Assembly (NCBI GenBank): GCA_910576935.1
Contig: CAJTKG010000011.1
Coordinates: forward strand, 1 to 64,000
Direction of reading: 5' to 3'
Origin: an uncultured Muribaculaceae bacterium
GTDB taxonomy: Bacteria > Bacteroidota > Bacteroidia > Bacteroidales > Muribaculaceae
DNA length: 64,000 nucleotides
The notes below the pieces were generated by a model that was not told the DNA's origin, searched no databases, and saw nothing but the letters and a program-made list of their open reading frames with translations. Positions 15,626 through 25,495 of this stretch are shown here, piece by piece (within the stretch, counting starts at the first letter, position 1; each line of letters begins with the position of its first letter). Made by a program: the position numbers and the translations under genes.

Positions 15626-17833
15626 TTATTTGTGGACGACGCGGTCGTTGAGTTCGGCAAGTTTGGCGTTGTTCCAACGGTCGGTGGTGCCGACGAGGTA
15701 GCCGGTAATGCGTTGCAGCTTGTCGATTGCTTTGCTGCCGCATTTGGGGCATGTGTCAAGGTTTTCAGATGCGTCCTCATAGCCACATTCCATACAGCGG
15801 TTGCGGTTGTGGTTGACCGAACAGTATCCGATGTTGTGTTTGTCCATCAGATCGACGATGTCGGAGATGGCTTCGGGATTATGTGTGGCGTCGCCGTCGA
15901 TCTCGACATAAAATATGTGGCCGCCGCGGGTCAGTTCGTGATACGGCGCCTCGATCTCGGCCTTGTGTTTGGGTGAACATTTATAGTAGACCGGCACGTG
16001 GTTTGAGTTGGTGTAATATATTTTGTCGGTTATGCCCGGCAGGATGCCGAATGTCTTGCGGTCTTTGGCGGTGAATCTGCCCGACAGACCCTCTGCGGGA
16101 GTGGCGAGTATCGAATAGTTGTGGCCATATTGCTCCGAGAATTCATTGGCCCGGCTACGCATATGTGACACGATGCGGAGTCCGAGATGCTGAGCTTCTT
16201 CGTCTTCGCCGTGGTGTTTGCCGAGAAGGGCGACCAGACTTTCGGCCAGACCGATAAAGCCGATGCCGAGCGTGCCGTGGTTGATGACAGATTCTACTGT
16301 ATCGGTGGGCTTGAGTTTGTCGCAGCCGTTCCAAAGTTTTGACATCACGAGAGGAAATTGCTTTGCTAAGGCTGTCTTCTGGATTTTATATCTGTCGTCG
16401 AGTTGACGTGCCGTTACCTCGAGTATGTTGTTGAGTTTTGTGAAGAACATGTCGATGCGCTCTGATTTGTCGCGTATGCTCATACATTCGATGGCGAGAC
16501 GGACTATGTTGATAGTGGTGAAGCTTAGATTGCCTCGTCCGATAGAGGTTTTTTCGCCAAATCTGTCTTCGAAGACTCGTGTGCGGCAGCCCATAGTGGC
16601 TACTTCATAGATGTAGCGCTTGGGGTCGTCGGCTTTCCACTTTTCGTTGACGTTAAAGGTGGCGTCGAGGTTGACAAAATTTGGGAAAAAACGTCGTGCC
16701 GTAACCTTGCAGGCGAGTTTGTAGAGGTCATGGTTGGGATCGTCGGGTAGATAGCTTACGCCGCGTTTTTTCTTCCATATCTGTATCGGGAATATGGCTG
16801 TGGCGCCGTTGCCGACGCCTTCGTATGTAGAGTTAAGCAGTTCGCGTATTATGCAGCGGCCTTCGGCCGAAGTGTCTGTTCCGTAGTTTATAGAGCTGAA
16901 TACCACTTGATTGCCTCCACGTGAATGGATGGTGTTCATGTTGTGGATGAATGCCTCCATTGCCTGATGAACGCGGCTGACCGTGCGGTTGACCGCGTGT
17001 GCCGCGAGGCGCTCGTCGCCTTCGAGTCCGTCGAGGTCACGCTTTTCGTAATCTTTGAATTCTTTATTATATAGGTGTGAGAGGTCGCGGTCGCTTAGAG
17101 CTTCAAGGTTTTTAATCTCCTCGATGTAAGACGATCGTACGTATGGCGCGAGATAGAAGTCAAACGCCGGTATGGCTTGTCCGCCATGCATTTCGTTCTG
17201 GGCTGTCTCAAGCGAGATGCAGGCTATGATGCTTGCGGTCTCGATGCGTTTGGCCGGACGAGACTCACCGTGCCCGGCGATGAAGCCGTATTCGAGAATG
17301 CGGTCGAGCGGGTGCTGGACGCATGTGAGACTCTTTGTGGGATAGTAGTCTTTGTCGTGAATATGTATGTAGCCGTTTCTGACGTAATCGCGGGCTTCGG
17401 GAGAAAGCAGGTAGTCATCGACAAACGGTTTTGTCGTCTCGCTGGCAAACTTCATCATCATCCCTGCCGGCGAGTCGGTGTTCATATTGGCATTCTCGCG
17501 GGTGATATCGTTGTTTTTTGCCTCGATGATTTCGTGAAACATATCGCGGGTCTTGGCGCGACGGGCTATGCTTCGTTGGTCGCGGTATGCGATATATTTC
17601 TTCGCGACTTCTTTGCGCGGGCTGTTCATCAACTCGAGTTCGACGAGGTCCTGTATCTCCTCGACTGTCATCTGTTTGTTGCCGCGAAAACCGATGTGGT
17701 CTGTGATCTTGTGGATTAGCGCTTCGTCTTCTCCCAGCTCGGTATGAAGCATCGCCTTGCGTATGGCGGCTCTTATTTTTTCTTCATTATAGCCTACTAT
17801 GCGGCCATCACGTTTTATAACAGTTTGTATCAT
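15626..17833 (-). CDS. nrdD: Anaerobic ribonucleoside-triphosphate reductase
   Basis: This class III reductase makes deoxynucleotides without oxygen. The 735-residue protein has an N-terminal ATP-cone (VIKRDGRIVGYNEEKI, about 1-95), the catalytic barrel, a C-terminal zinc site (CMECGYE...CPKCGSK) and the glycyl-radical loop RITGYLVG. All key residues are present. It is followed directly by its activase nrdG. A good promoter sits at 17901-17932. Confidence 0.97.
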   Translation of the reverse strand: MIQTVIKRDGRIVGYNEEKIRAAIRKAMLHTELGEDEALIHKITDHIGFRGNKQMTVEEIQDLVELELMNSPRKEVAKKYIAYRDQRSIARRAKTRDMFHEIIEAKNNDITRENANMNTDSPAGMMMKFASETTKPFVDDYLLSPEARDYVRNGYIHIHDKDYYPTKSLTCVQHPLDRILEYGFIAGHGESRPAKRIETASIIACISLETAQNEMHGGQAIPAFDFYLAPYVRSSYIEEIKNLEALSDRDLSHLYNKEFKDYEKRDLDGLEGDERLAAHAVNRTVSRVHQAMEAFIHNMNTIHSRGGNQVVFSSINYGTDTSAEGRCIIRELLNSTYEGVGNGATAIFPIQIWKKKRGVSYLPDDPNHDLYKLACKVTARRFFPNFVNLDATFNVNEKWKADDPKRYIYEVATMGCRTRVFEDRFGEKTSIGRGNLSFTTINIVRLAIECMSIRDKSERIDMFFTKLNNILEVTARQLDDRYKIQKTALAKQFPLVMSKLWNGCDKLKPTDTVESVINHGTLGIGFIGLAESLVALLGKHHGEDEEAQHLGLRIVSHMRSRANEFSEQYGHNYSILATPAEGLSGRFTAKDRKTFGILPGITDKIYYTNSNHVPVYYKCSPKHKAEIEAPYHELTRGGHIFYVEIDGDATHNPEAISDIVDLMDKHNIGYCSVNHNRNRCMECGYEDASENLDTCPKCGSKAIDKLQRITGYLVGTTDRWNNAKLAELNDRVVHK

Positions 17834-17900
17834 CGGGTTATATATTTTTGCTTGCTTTAGTCTATAGTCGGGGTATTCGCCGGAATAATTATAACAGATG

Positions 17901-17932
17901 CAAAGCTAATATAAATAACCTGATTCAGCAAA
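17901..17932 (-). promoter_or_regulatory. Promoter of nrdD-nrdG
   Basis: On the minus strand TTTG (17929-17932) is followed after 20 bases by TAGCTTTG (17901-17908), an excellent Bacteroidetes -33/-7 pair about 68 bases before the nrdD start. Confidence 0.75.
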
Positions 17933-18049
17933 GATTTAAGCCGGTTTTTATTTTAAAATTTTCAATTTTGAAAACTTTTTATAGTATACCAAATTACAAT
18001 GTACTGAATGTTAGTTATTTAAAAATATTTTCGGGGAACTTTATCGGAT

Positions 18050-19750
18050 TTAGCGTGTATTGATGTTGCGCTTTTTGCAATTTTTGATGTCTTGTTCCTT
18101 GAATCCTGATTTTGTCAATTCTATAGATTCGTTGTAGTCATTGAGATAAATACGTCGTGGCTCGCGGTAGTCTTTGTTGATCAATGAATAGTGGAGGTCG
18201 CCATAATCTGTGGTCAGGCCGGCCAGATCTATCAAGGTGTTGAATGCCGATTTACTTGACGAGACATTTTTGTCGCGGTTGGCTGTCGCATGTACGATAG
18301 CTTCGGGGTAAGATGTGGCATATTCGTCAGATGTCCAGATTATGAATGGTACGTGAACCTGATAATATGTGGGTGTGGGTGAAGCATGGAGGAAGCGCTC
18401 GCGACTGTCATCGAAAATGTCTTCGCCGTGGTCTGAAGTATATATCAGGGCGGCATTGCAGTGTTCATGGCTAAGGCGTTGCATTATGGAGTCGAGCAGG
18501 CAGTCGGTATAGGCGATTGTGTTGTCGTAGGCGTTGACGAGTTCATGGCGGTTGTTTTTGTCGGCATCGGTGGCGTTGTCGGGTTTGAATACCGACCTGT
18601 TGTCGGGATATCGCTCGCGGTAATTGAAGTGTGAACCGTAGGTGTGAAGTACGATAAAGAGTCGTCCGTCGGGATTATTGTCGATGAACTCTGACAGAGG
18701 CTCGATAAGATCGGAATCAAATCTGGATGCGCTTTGCGTTTTTATGAAAGCATTTGTAGCTGCCTGGGAGCCGAAGAAGTCAATGAAAGAATGGTTGGGT
18801 GATTGATTTGAGAAATAGGCTGTTCGATAGCCCATGTCATTGAACAGTGAGAATAGACTTTTGGCTGTATAGATCGAATCGCCGAAGTTTGACGCGTCGA
18901 GATATGACATGAGCATAGGCACACTTTTGTGAGTCGTATTGCTCTCGGATAGGGTTTTAGGATAAAATATCAGATTTTTTTTATTTACGAGCCGCGGATT
19001 GGTGGGCCTTTCATATCCGTCGAGCTGCCAGTTGTCGGCGCGTGATGTCTCGCCGATGACAAAAACATAAATTTCTCTGTCGGCACTTACTCTGGTGGCT
19101 GTAGGGCGATATTGGAACGAGGCTGACGTATTTTTGTAATCGGTGGTGGCTGCTGTGCGCTTTATGGCAGTGACGAGATTAGAGCATACATTGACGGGGA
19201 ATATATGTCTCATGACAGCGACTCCGGGGTAGGCGATGAAGCAGCATGCAAGGAGTATCACACCGACAAGCGATATAGTCAGACCGAGTCGTCTTGGCTT
19301 GAAAAGATTCCTGCGCGTCAGACGCGATTTTGTGAGCATCAGAGTTATAGCCCAGATTATGGGTGGCATATATAAAACAAGCACCACCATGATTGCAAAA
19401 AGCAGGTTGCCCAGGAGCTCGGATACTTCGCCGACGTTTGTGGTTGCAATATTGAGAAACATGTCTATGGCGATTATAGATTCGCCGTATAGATAAAGCA
19501 ATACGATCTGGAATGCGGCAAGAACCATTAGGGGCAGGCAGCAGATGACGCTGAGTCCTAAATTGCGAGTGAAACTCGTCAATATATAGTATGTGCCGAG
19601 CGGTAGTAAGATATTTGTTATCTTGAATAATATCGGATCGCTTTCGGTAAACGCGAGTGCGACATTGGGTATGATCAGCAGCAGCGGGAAAATCCACAAC
19701 AATACCGCCGGTTGGAATATTTTTTTTAATATGCCGTTAAAATGCTTCAT
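18050..19750 (-). CDS. Membrane phosphoethanolamine transferase-like (EptA/sulfatase fold)
   Basis: The 566-residue protein has about five N-terminal membrane helices (roughly 14-32, 43-60, 66-90, 112-133, 155-175) and a periplasmic alkaline-phosphatase/sulfatase-fold domain. The metal site and nucleophile are visible: VIGETSRADNW with the Thr nucleophile, HTYGSH and YTSDHGED. This fits the EptA/Cpt family, which adds phosphoethanolamine to lipid A or LPS core; the substrate here is inference. Its start overlaps the upstream barrel gene by 14 bases, so the pair is likely one envelope operon. Confidence 0.85.
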   Translation of the reverse strand: MKHFNGILKKIFQPAVLLWIFPLLLIIPNVALAFTESDPILFKITNILLPLGTYYILTSFTRNLGLSVICCLPLMVLAAFQIVLLYLYGESIIAIDMFLNIATTNVGEVSELLGNLLFAIMVVLVLYMPPIIWAITLMLTKSRLTRRNLFKPRRLGLTISLVGVILLACCFIAYPGVAVMRHIFPVNVCSNLVTAIKRTAATTDYKNTSASFQYRPTATRVSADREIYVFVIGETSRADNWQLDGYERPTNPRLVNKKNLIFYPKTLSESNTTHKSVPMLMSYLDASNFGDSIYTAKSLFSLFNDMGYRTAYFSNQSPNHSFIDFFGSQAATNAFIKTQSASRFDSDLIEPLSEFIDNNPDGRLFIVLHTYGSHFNYRERYPDNRSVFKPDNATDADKNNRHELVNAYDNTIAYTDCLLDSIMQRLSHEHCNAALIYTSDHGEDIFDDSRERFLHASPTPTYYQVHVPFIIWTSDEYATSYPEAIVHATANRDKNVSSSKSAFNTLIDLAGLTTDYGDLHYSLINKDYREPRRIYLNDYNESIELTKSGFKEQDIKNCKKRNINTR

Positions 19751-20897
19751 TGATACTGAAAATAAAACCTGTCTGATGGCGGCCGAAGCCTAAATCGAGT
19801 CTGACGTTTACACGTTTTTTGAATTCCCATCGATAGCCTACGCCATAGTTGGGCAGAAGCATACGGGATCTCATTTTTGAAAATTCCGGAAATACCATAC
19901 CCACGCCGCCCCATGCTACCAGACCGTTTCTGCGCCATACGTGCTGACGCAGTTCGATACAGCAGTCGAAGGCACATTTGTCGCGGTAGCGGCCTTCGAA
20001 ATATCCACGCATGTTGTCGCTGCCTCCGAGTGTCGACATCAATCCCCACGGGGTATTGCCGTAGGTCAGTCTTGTGTGGAACATTCCTGCGAGAACAGAA
20101 CCGTGCCACAGTTTTTTATAGCCTGAAATTTTCAGTTCAGTGAGAGAGAAAGCATATTTGTTGGCGAGGAATCGTGGGTTGAAACGCTGGTCGAACCGTA
20201 TATAGACACCTCTGGCCGGAGCGGTCATATTGTCACGCGTGTCATATTGCAGTGTGAGACCTGCTCCGACATTGAACGTGCGGTCGCTTTGTCCCTCCCA
20301 CAGCCACGGTTTCTGGAAGTCGCGGCCGTTGATATAGTCGAAGCTTGCCAGCGGGCCGAGATATAGCCCACTGCACAATCTCCATGAGAAATCGAGGCGT
20401 GCCTGGCTGTTGAGATACTTGTATTTCGACTCGTTGTCGTCGTATTTGTTGTTGTAATAACCGATGCCCCAGAATTTTGTTTTTACAGATGAGAAACTGA
20501 TATCATAGTTGAATCTGCGGCTGTCGTTAGGGAAAATATGTGTGCCTCTTAGTCCGAGTTTAAAAAAGAGACTTGTGGTGGCGTCAAAGTAGACGGATAT
20601 GTTTGACGGAGGCAACACCGAGTCGTTGATATTATTATAGTATAGACCTGCGGCGACGAGTCCGATGCCGAATTTGGTGTCGCTTGAGTAATGCGGACCA
20701 CCGATGACACTGAAATCTATGCCTTTTGATCGATGGACTTTGTTGGCCTCGGCAAAATAATCGATTATCTTGCCGACCAAGTTGCGTTTTTTTTCAACGC
20801 TGACGCCATCACCCGAGGATGTTTCTCGGGACTCGGCTCCTTTTATGGCGACAGGCAGCATAAGCACTAATGTGATGAGAAAAATTTTCGCTTTCAT
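19737..20897 (-). CDS. Omp85-family beta-barrel without POTRA domains
   Basis: The 386-residue protein has a signal peptide (about 1-20) and then almost directly a barrel: GGPHYSSDTKFGIGLVAAG, TRDNMTAPARGVYIRFDQRF, the LGGSDNMRGYFEGRYRDK motif that corresponds to the BamA/TamA VRGY loop, and a C-terminal GFIFSINEAF ending in Phe. No POTRA repeats are present, so it resembles the patatin-linked or surface-antigen (D15-like) barrels. It likely sits in the outer membrane. Coupled by overlap to the phosphoethanolamine-transferase-like gene. Confidence 0.8.
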   Translation of the reverse strand: MKAKIFLITLVLMLPVAIKGAESRETSSGDGVSVEKKRNLVGKIIDYFAEANKVHRSKGIDFSVIGGPHYSSDTKFGIGLVAAGLYYNNINDSVLPPSNISVYFDATTSLFFKLGLRGTHIFPNDSRRFNYDISFSSVKTKFWGIGYYNNKYDDNESKYKYLNSQARLDFSWRLCSGLYLGPLASFDYINGRDFQKPWLWEGQSDRTFNVGAGLTLQYDTRDNMTAPARGVYIRFDQRFNPRFLANKYAFSLTELKISGYKKLWHGSVLAGMFHTRLTYGNTPWGLMSTLGGSDNMRGYFEGRYRDKCAFDCCIELRQHVWRRNGLVAWGGVGMVFPEFSKMRSRMLLPNYGVGYRWEFKKRVNVRLDLGFGRHQTGFIFSINEAF

Positions 20898-20910
20898 AAA
20901 TTGTATTGTA

Positions 20911-20918
20911 CAAAATTA
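20911..20918 (-). promoter_or_regulatory. -7 box of the Omp85-like operon
   Basis: CAAAATTA reads TAATTTTG on the minus strand, 14 bases before the gene start. It is divergent from the menD promoter, with only 13 bases between the two -7 boxes. Confidence 0.55.
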
Positions 20919-20931
20919 ACAAAAAAACGAC

Positions 20932-20939
20932 TAACTTTG
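20932..20939 (+). promoter_or_regulatory. -7 box of menD operon
   Basis: TAACTTTG ends 21 bases before the GTG start of menD. The two back-to-back promoters must share their upstream sequences. Confidence 0.65.
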
Positions 20940-20960
20940 TTAGCTCAAAGAGAGAAATAA

Positions 20961-22649
20961 GTGAATTCAACCAATAAACTGTCGTGTCAGACTATAATAA
21001 ATCTTTTGTCGCAGTATGGTGTCGAAGATGTCGTGCTGTCGCCGGGATCACGTAATACACCTTTGATTATTGCCGCAAATCGCTCGCAGTCGTTGAAGAC
21101 CCGTATCGTCATCGACGAACGTTCGGCCGGTTTCATTGCTCTCGGCATTGCGATAGAGACGCGGCGTCCTGTCGCAATGATATGCACGTCAGGATCGGCC
21201 GCCTTGAATTATGGCCCGTCGCTCTCCGAGGCTTTTTATCGTCGCGTGCCGCTGATTGCGATTACGGCCGATCGTCCGGCTGAATGGATCGATCAGGATG
21301 ACAGTCAGACCATAAGACAGCCGGAGCTGTTCGCCAATATTGTCAAAGGATCTTATAATCTGTCGGCCGAACGCGGCGGCAGTGTCGAGGCATGGTATTT
21401 CAACCGCGTTGTAAACGATGCACTGACAACGGCTTTGCGAGGTCCTGCCGGACCGGTACACATCAATGTACAGCTTGACGACCCACTATCGGGCTGCACG
21501 GATTCATTGACGACTCAGCGTAAGATTGAGTGCGACGAGGTGGCCGGACTGTTGCCTGAGGAAACCGTGATACGTCTCGCCGGCGAGATTTCAGGCAAAA
21601 AGACGATGGTAATCATCGGTTTCCATCAGCCTGATTGCCGATTGTCCGACAGTCTGTCGGTCCTTGCGGGTCTCGAGAATGTCGTCGTGCTTCACGAGGC
21701 TCAGTCAAATATAGGGTGTGTGGCAGATGCGGTCGGCAATATCGATGCGACACTCTCGATGGCAAATAGTTTCAATGTCGGAGACTATATGCCCGAACTT
21801 GTAATAACTGCCGGCGGCGCATTGCTTTCGCGTCATGTCAAAGTTTTTTTACGCGGCATCGCCGGATTGCAACACTGGCATATAGGACGCTATGACCGGG
21901 CTGTCGACTGTTTTATGAAACTCAGTCGCAGAATCGAATGCCGTCCGGCCTCGTTTTTTGCTCAGATCGCCGCCGTGGCGGCTTTGATGCCTGTTGTCAA
22001 ATCGGTGCCGTTCGGCGCCATATGGCGCAAGTTACATAATAAAGCCATGGCTAAGGTGAATACCTTTGTTGAAAATTCGCCATGGTGTGATTTCACGGCG
22101 ATGGCCGCTCTGGTAAAGGCGATACCCGACGATTGGAGCGTTCATGTCAGCAACGGTACGGCTATAAGATACTTGCAACTGTTCGATTATTCGAGACTTA
22201 AACGGGTAGAGTGCAACCGCGGTGTCAGCGGCATCGACGGCTCGACGTCGACAGCCATAGGCGCGTCACTATGCTGTGATGGCACGACGCTCCTGATCAC
22301 CGGCGACATGAGCGCGCAATATGATATGGGCGCTCTTGCATTCAATGAGATACCTAAGCGATTCAAGATGGTCGTGCTCAACAACTCGGGTGGCGGTATC
22401 TTCAGGTTTATAGGCACGACATCGGGCCTCGAAGAACGCGAGCGTTGTTTCGCGGCCGATGTGCGTCTGCCTTTACGTCAACTTGCCGACGGATTCGGTT
22501 TTTCCTATTACAAGGCCGAATGCGCAGATGATTTCAACAATGTCTTCGCCCGATTCCGCGACGAAGACAGCTCTCCGACGATTCTCGAACTCGTCACTCC
22601 CGCTGAGGTCAGCGCCGATGTGCTTAAGAGATTTTTCAGCAACACGTGA
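20961..22649 (+). CDS. menD: SEPHCHC synthase (menaquinone)
   Basis: MenD joins isochorismate and 2-oxoglutarate, using thiamine diphosphate, to make SEPHCHC. The 562-residue protein shows VLSPGSRNTPLI, CTSGSAALNYGPSLSEA, ITADRP, and the cofactor motif GDMSAQYDMGAL...NNSGGGIF. The start is GTG at 20961, with a purine-rich stretch and a -7 box just upstream. It heads menD-menB-menC-menE. The isochorismate synthase gene (menF), often just upstream in Bacteroidales, is not here. Confidence 0.96.
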   Translation: MNSTNKLSCQTIINLLSQYGVEDVVLSPGSRNTPLIIAANRSQSLKTRIVIDERSAGFIALGIAIETRRPVAMICTSGSAALNYGPSLSEAFYRRVPLIAITADRPAEWIDQDDSQTIRQPELFANIVKGSYNLSAERGGSVEAWYFNRVVNDALTTALRGPAGPVHINVQLDDPLSGCTDSLTTQRKIECDEVAGLLPEETVIRLAGEISGKKTMVIIGFHQPDCRLSDSLSVLAGLENVVVLHEAQSNIGCVADAVGNIDATLSMANSFNVGDYMPELVITAGGALLSRHVKVFLRGIAGLQHWHIGRYDRAVDCFMKLSRRIECRPASFFAQIAAVAALMPVVKSVPFGAIWRKLHNKAMAKVNTFVENSPWCDFTAMAALVKAIPDDWSVHVSNGTAIRYLQLFDYSRLKRVECNRGVSGIDGSTSTAIGASLCCDGTTLLITGDMSAQYDMGALAFNEIPKRFKMVVLNNSGGGIFRFIGTTSGLEERERCFAADVRLPLRQLADGFGFSYYKAECADDFNNVFARFRDEDSSPTILELVTPAEVSADVLKRFFSNT

Positions 22650-22695
22650 AATAATAAATACTACATAATATATACCACTATTAATATATACTACC

Positions 22696-23520
22696 ATGGC
22701 TCAGAGAGAATGGAAAACGATTAAGGAATATTCAGACATACTTTTTGATTTCTATAACGGTATTGCACGTATAACAATCAACCGACCTGAGGTTTATAAC
22801 GCTTTTCGTCCACAGACCAACGCCCAGATGCTCGACGCAATGGACTATTGCCGCGAGCACTCCGAGGTGAAGGTGATAGTGCTCACGGGCGCCGGTGACA
22901 AGGCTTTTTGCTCCGGTGGCGATCAGAATTATAAGAGCCGCGGGGGGTACAGCGACGTCGACGGCACACCGCGGCTAAATGTTCTCAGGCTTCACAAGGA
23001 GATACGTTCTATACCCAAGCCTGTGATAGCAATGGTCAACGGTTACTCTATCGGAGGCGGTAATGTGCTCAATGTTGTCTGCGACCTGTCTATCGCGTCT
23101 GAGAATGCGCGTTTCGGACAGACCGGTCCCAAGGTGGGCAGTTTCGATGCCGGATTCGGTTCGTCGTATCTCGCCCGTTGTGTCGGTCAGAAAAAGGCGC
23201 GTGAGATATGGTATCTCTGTCGTCAGTATTCGGCAAGTGAAGCTCTTGAGATGGGAATGATCAACAAGGTTGTGCCTTTTGAGCGCCTTGAGGACGAAGT
23301 TGTCGAATGGTGCGAGACCATAATGAAACGCAGTCCGTTTGCGATCAGAATGATAAAGCGGGCACTCAACGCAGAGCTCGACGGCCAGGCCGGTCTGATG
23401 GAGTTTGCCGGTGATGCCACGCTTATGTATTATATGATGGACGAGGCGCAGGAAGGCAAAAACGCTTTTCTTGAGAAACGCGATCCCGATTTTGACAAGT
23501 TTCCACAGTTTCCCGGCTGA
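22696..23520 (+). CDS. menB: 1,4-dihydroxy-2-naphthoyl-CoA synthase
   Basis: MenB closes the second ring of the naphthoquinone from o-succinylbenzoyl-CoA. The 274-residue crotonase-fold protein shows [17 protein letters not shown], the oxyanion segment [38 protein letters not shown] and the C-terminal KRDPDF. Its stop codon overlaps the menC start (TGATG). Confidence 0.97.
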   Translation: MAQREWKTIKEYSDILFDFYNGIARITINRPEVYNAFRPQTNAQMLDAMDYCREHSEVKVIVLTGAGDKAFCSGGDQNYKSRGGYSDVDGTPRLNVLRLHKEIRSIPKPVIAMVNGYSIGGGNVLNVVCDLSIASENARFGQTGPKVGSFDAGFGSSYLARCVGQKKAREIWYLCRQYSASEALEMGMINKVVPFERLEDEVVEWCETIMKRSPFAIRMIKRALNAELDGQAGLMEFAGDATLMYYMMDEAQEGKNAFLEKRDPDFDKFPQFPG

Positions 23521-24560
23521 TGCTGAAAGCCCAATGGTGTAAGTATCGTCTCGACTTCAGGTTTCTTGCCAAGACCTCGCGCGAATCGATGCTTTATAAA
23601 GACACATATTTCATCAGATTGTATGACGAATCGTCGCCTGAGGTCTACGGTGTGGGCGAGTGTGGTCTATTCAAGGGCCTCAGCGCAGATGATGTCGATG
23701 GATATGAGGATATTATATCTTCGGTATGCCGCAATCCCGAAGGAGAGTTGCCGCCGATGAGCTCTATCATCATGGGATTCGAGACAGCCGCCCGCGACCT
23801 CGCCAACGGAGGCCGCCATGTTGTATATGCTTCCGACTGGCTTGACGGTCAACGGGGTATCGAAATCAACGGTCTGATATGGATGGGCGACAAGCGACTG
23901 ATGCTTAAACGTGTCAAGGAAAAGATCGACGCAGGTTTCAAAGTGTTGAAACTTAAGATAGGAGGAATAGATTTTGATGAAGAACTTGATATTCTTGCTA
24001 ATATACGCCGCGAATACACTCCGTCGGATCTGACAATCCGCCTTGACGCCAATGGCAGTTTTTCGGTCGACAATGCCCTTGAGCGCCTCACCCGTCTCAG
24101 TCGGTATGCGATACATTCCATCGAGCAGCCGATCAAAGCCGGTTTTATAAGCGACATGGCGCGTATATGCCGACTGTCGCCGATCGATATAGCTCTCGAC
24201 GAGGAGCTGATAGGAGTGATGCCGGATGACGGCAAACTTGATTTGCTTGACGAGATACGGCCTCGGTATATAATACTGAAACCGACACTTTGCGGAGGTT
24301 TCAGTGAAGCCGACAGGTGGATAGCGGTGGCCGAGAAGTTAGGTATAGGCTGGTGGGCCACGTCGGCCCTTGAATCTAATATAGGTCTCAATGCCATAGC
24401 CCAATGGCTTGCGGCAAAAGACAATGATCTGCCCCAGGGGCTTGGGACAGGAGCGCTGTATCACAACAACATCCTGTCGCCAATAGAGCAGCGTGGATAT
24501 GAATTGTATTACAATCACGATATAATATGGCAAATGCCCCGACTGCAATGGCGACAATAG
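23520..24560 (+). CDS. menC: o-Succinylbenzoate synthase
   Basis: MenC dehydrates SHCHC to o-succinylbenzoate. It is an enolase-superfamily barrel of 346 residues with the KxK catalytic motif in LKLKIG and metal ligands in RLDANGSFS, SIEQPI and DEELIG, and a second catalytic Lys in ILKPTLCGG. Sequence is divergent from E. coli MenC, as usual in this family, but operon position settles the call. Start overlaps menB by one base; its end overlaps menE by 34 bases. Confidence 0.93.
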   Translation: MLKAQWCKYRLDFRFLAKTSRESMLYKDTYFIRLYDESSPEVYGVGECGLFKGLSADDVDGYEDIISSVCRNPEGELPPMSSIIMGFETAARDLANGGRHVVYASDWLDGQRGIEINGLIWMGDKRLMLKRVKEKIDAGFKVLKLKIGGIDFDEELDILANIRREYTPSDLTIRLDANGSFSVDNALERLTRLSRYAIHSIEQPIKAGFISDMARICRLSPIDIALDEELIGVMPDDGKLDLLDEIRPRYIILKPTLCGGFSEADRWIAVAEKLGIGWWATSALESNIGLNAIAQWLAAKDNDLPQGLGTGALYHNNILSPIEQRGYELYYNHDIIWQMPRLQWRQ

Positions 24561-25486
24561 ATGATTTTATAAAACAATGGCGTGACGGTAATGATTATAT
24601 TGTCGCCCATACGTCGGGATCTACCGGACGCCCTAAAGAGATAAGACTTCTTAAATCCGATATGGTGGCTTCGGCCATGGCGACCAACAATTTTTTCGGC
24701 ATTGACAGCCGGTCGGTTATCGGATTGCCTTTGTCGGTTGATTACATCGCCGGTAAGATGGCAGTCGTCAGATCATTGCTTGCCGGTTGCCGTCTGCTTG
24801 AAATGCCCGTGTCAAATGAACTGCATATAGACAGCCATATCGATCTGCTTTCTGTTGTGCCGAGTCAGATTGACAGTCTTTTGACTGATCCGTGCGTGGC
24901 CGACAGACTCGGGGCTGTCATTGTAGGTGGTGCGGCATTGTCGCCCGGCAAGAGAACGGCGTTGACCGACGCCGGTGTCAGAGCTTTTGCAAGTTACGGC
25001 ATGACGGAGACATGCAGCCACGTGGCTCTGTGCGACATGAGCGTCGGTAACGATGTCTACAAGGCAATGCCCGGCATAACATTTTCTGTAGACGATCGTG
25101 ATTGTCTTGTAATCGAAGCGCCTGCATTTTCATTCAGACGTCTCGTCACAAATGATATAGTCGACCTCGTTGATTTGTCATCGTTCATATGGCGGGGGCG
25201 TTATGACAATGTCATCAACACCGGAGGCATAAAGTATGCGGCCGAAGAGCTCGAGGTGCTGTATTCGATATATATACCTGTACCGTTTTATGTAACATCA
25301 ATACCTGATGACAAATGGGGTGAGGCTATAGCGGTTGTTGTCGAGTGCGATGAGGTTGAAGTTGACGGCCTTATGAGAACTTTGCGAAGCGTCGTCGACC
25401 ATCTCAGGTGCCCAAAAAAAATTATTGCCGTCGACAGTCTCGAAAGAACGTCTAACGGCAAGATAAGGCGTAACAGACTCGGCTGA
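24527..25486 (+). CDS. menE: o-Succinylbenzoate-CoA ligase, short form
   Basis: MenE activates o-succinylbenzoate with ATP and CoA. Only 319 residues, much shorter than the roughly 450-500 of typical MenE, because the N-terminal part before the P-loop is nearly absent: the AMP-binding loop HTSGSTGRPKEI starts at about residue 28. Other motifs are ASYGMTETCSH, WRGRYDNVINTGG and the C-terminal Lys in RTSNGKIRRNRL. Short MenE proteins are what I expect in Bacteroidetes. An alternative start at 24548 would reduce the overlap with menC. Confidence 0.9.
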   Translation: MANAPTAMATIDDFIKQWRDGNDYIVAHTSGSTGRPKEIRLLKSDMVASAMATNNFFGIDSRSVIGLPLSVDYIAGKMAVVRSLLAGCRLLEMPVSNELHIDSHIDLLSVVPSQIDSLLTDPCVADRLGAVIVGGAALSPGKRTALTDAGVRAFASYGMTETCSHVALCDMSVGNDVYKAMPGITFSVDDRDCLVIEAPAFSFRRLVTNDIVDLVDLSSFIWRGRYDNVINTGGIKYAAEELEVLYSIYIPVPFYVTSIPDDKWGEAIAVVVECDEVEVDGLMRTLRSVVDHLRCPKKIIAVDSLERTSNGKIRRNRLG

Positions 25487-25495
25487 AAACTCTTG

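Noticed and set aside
15108..15752. Longer nrdG start at 15752
   Set aside because: The extra 45 codons lie inside nrdD and are Arg/Gln-rich as in an out-of-frame reading.
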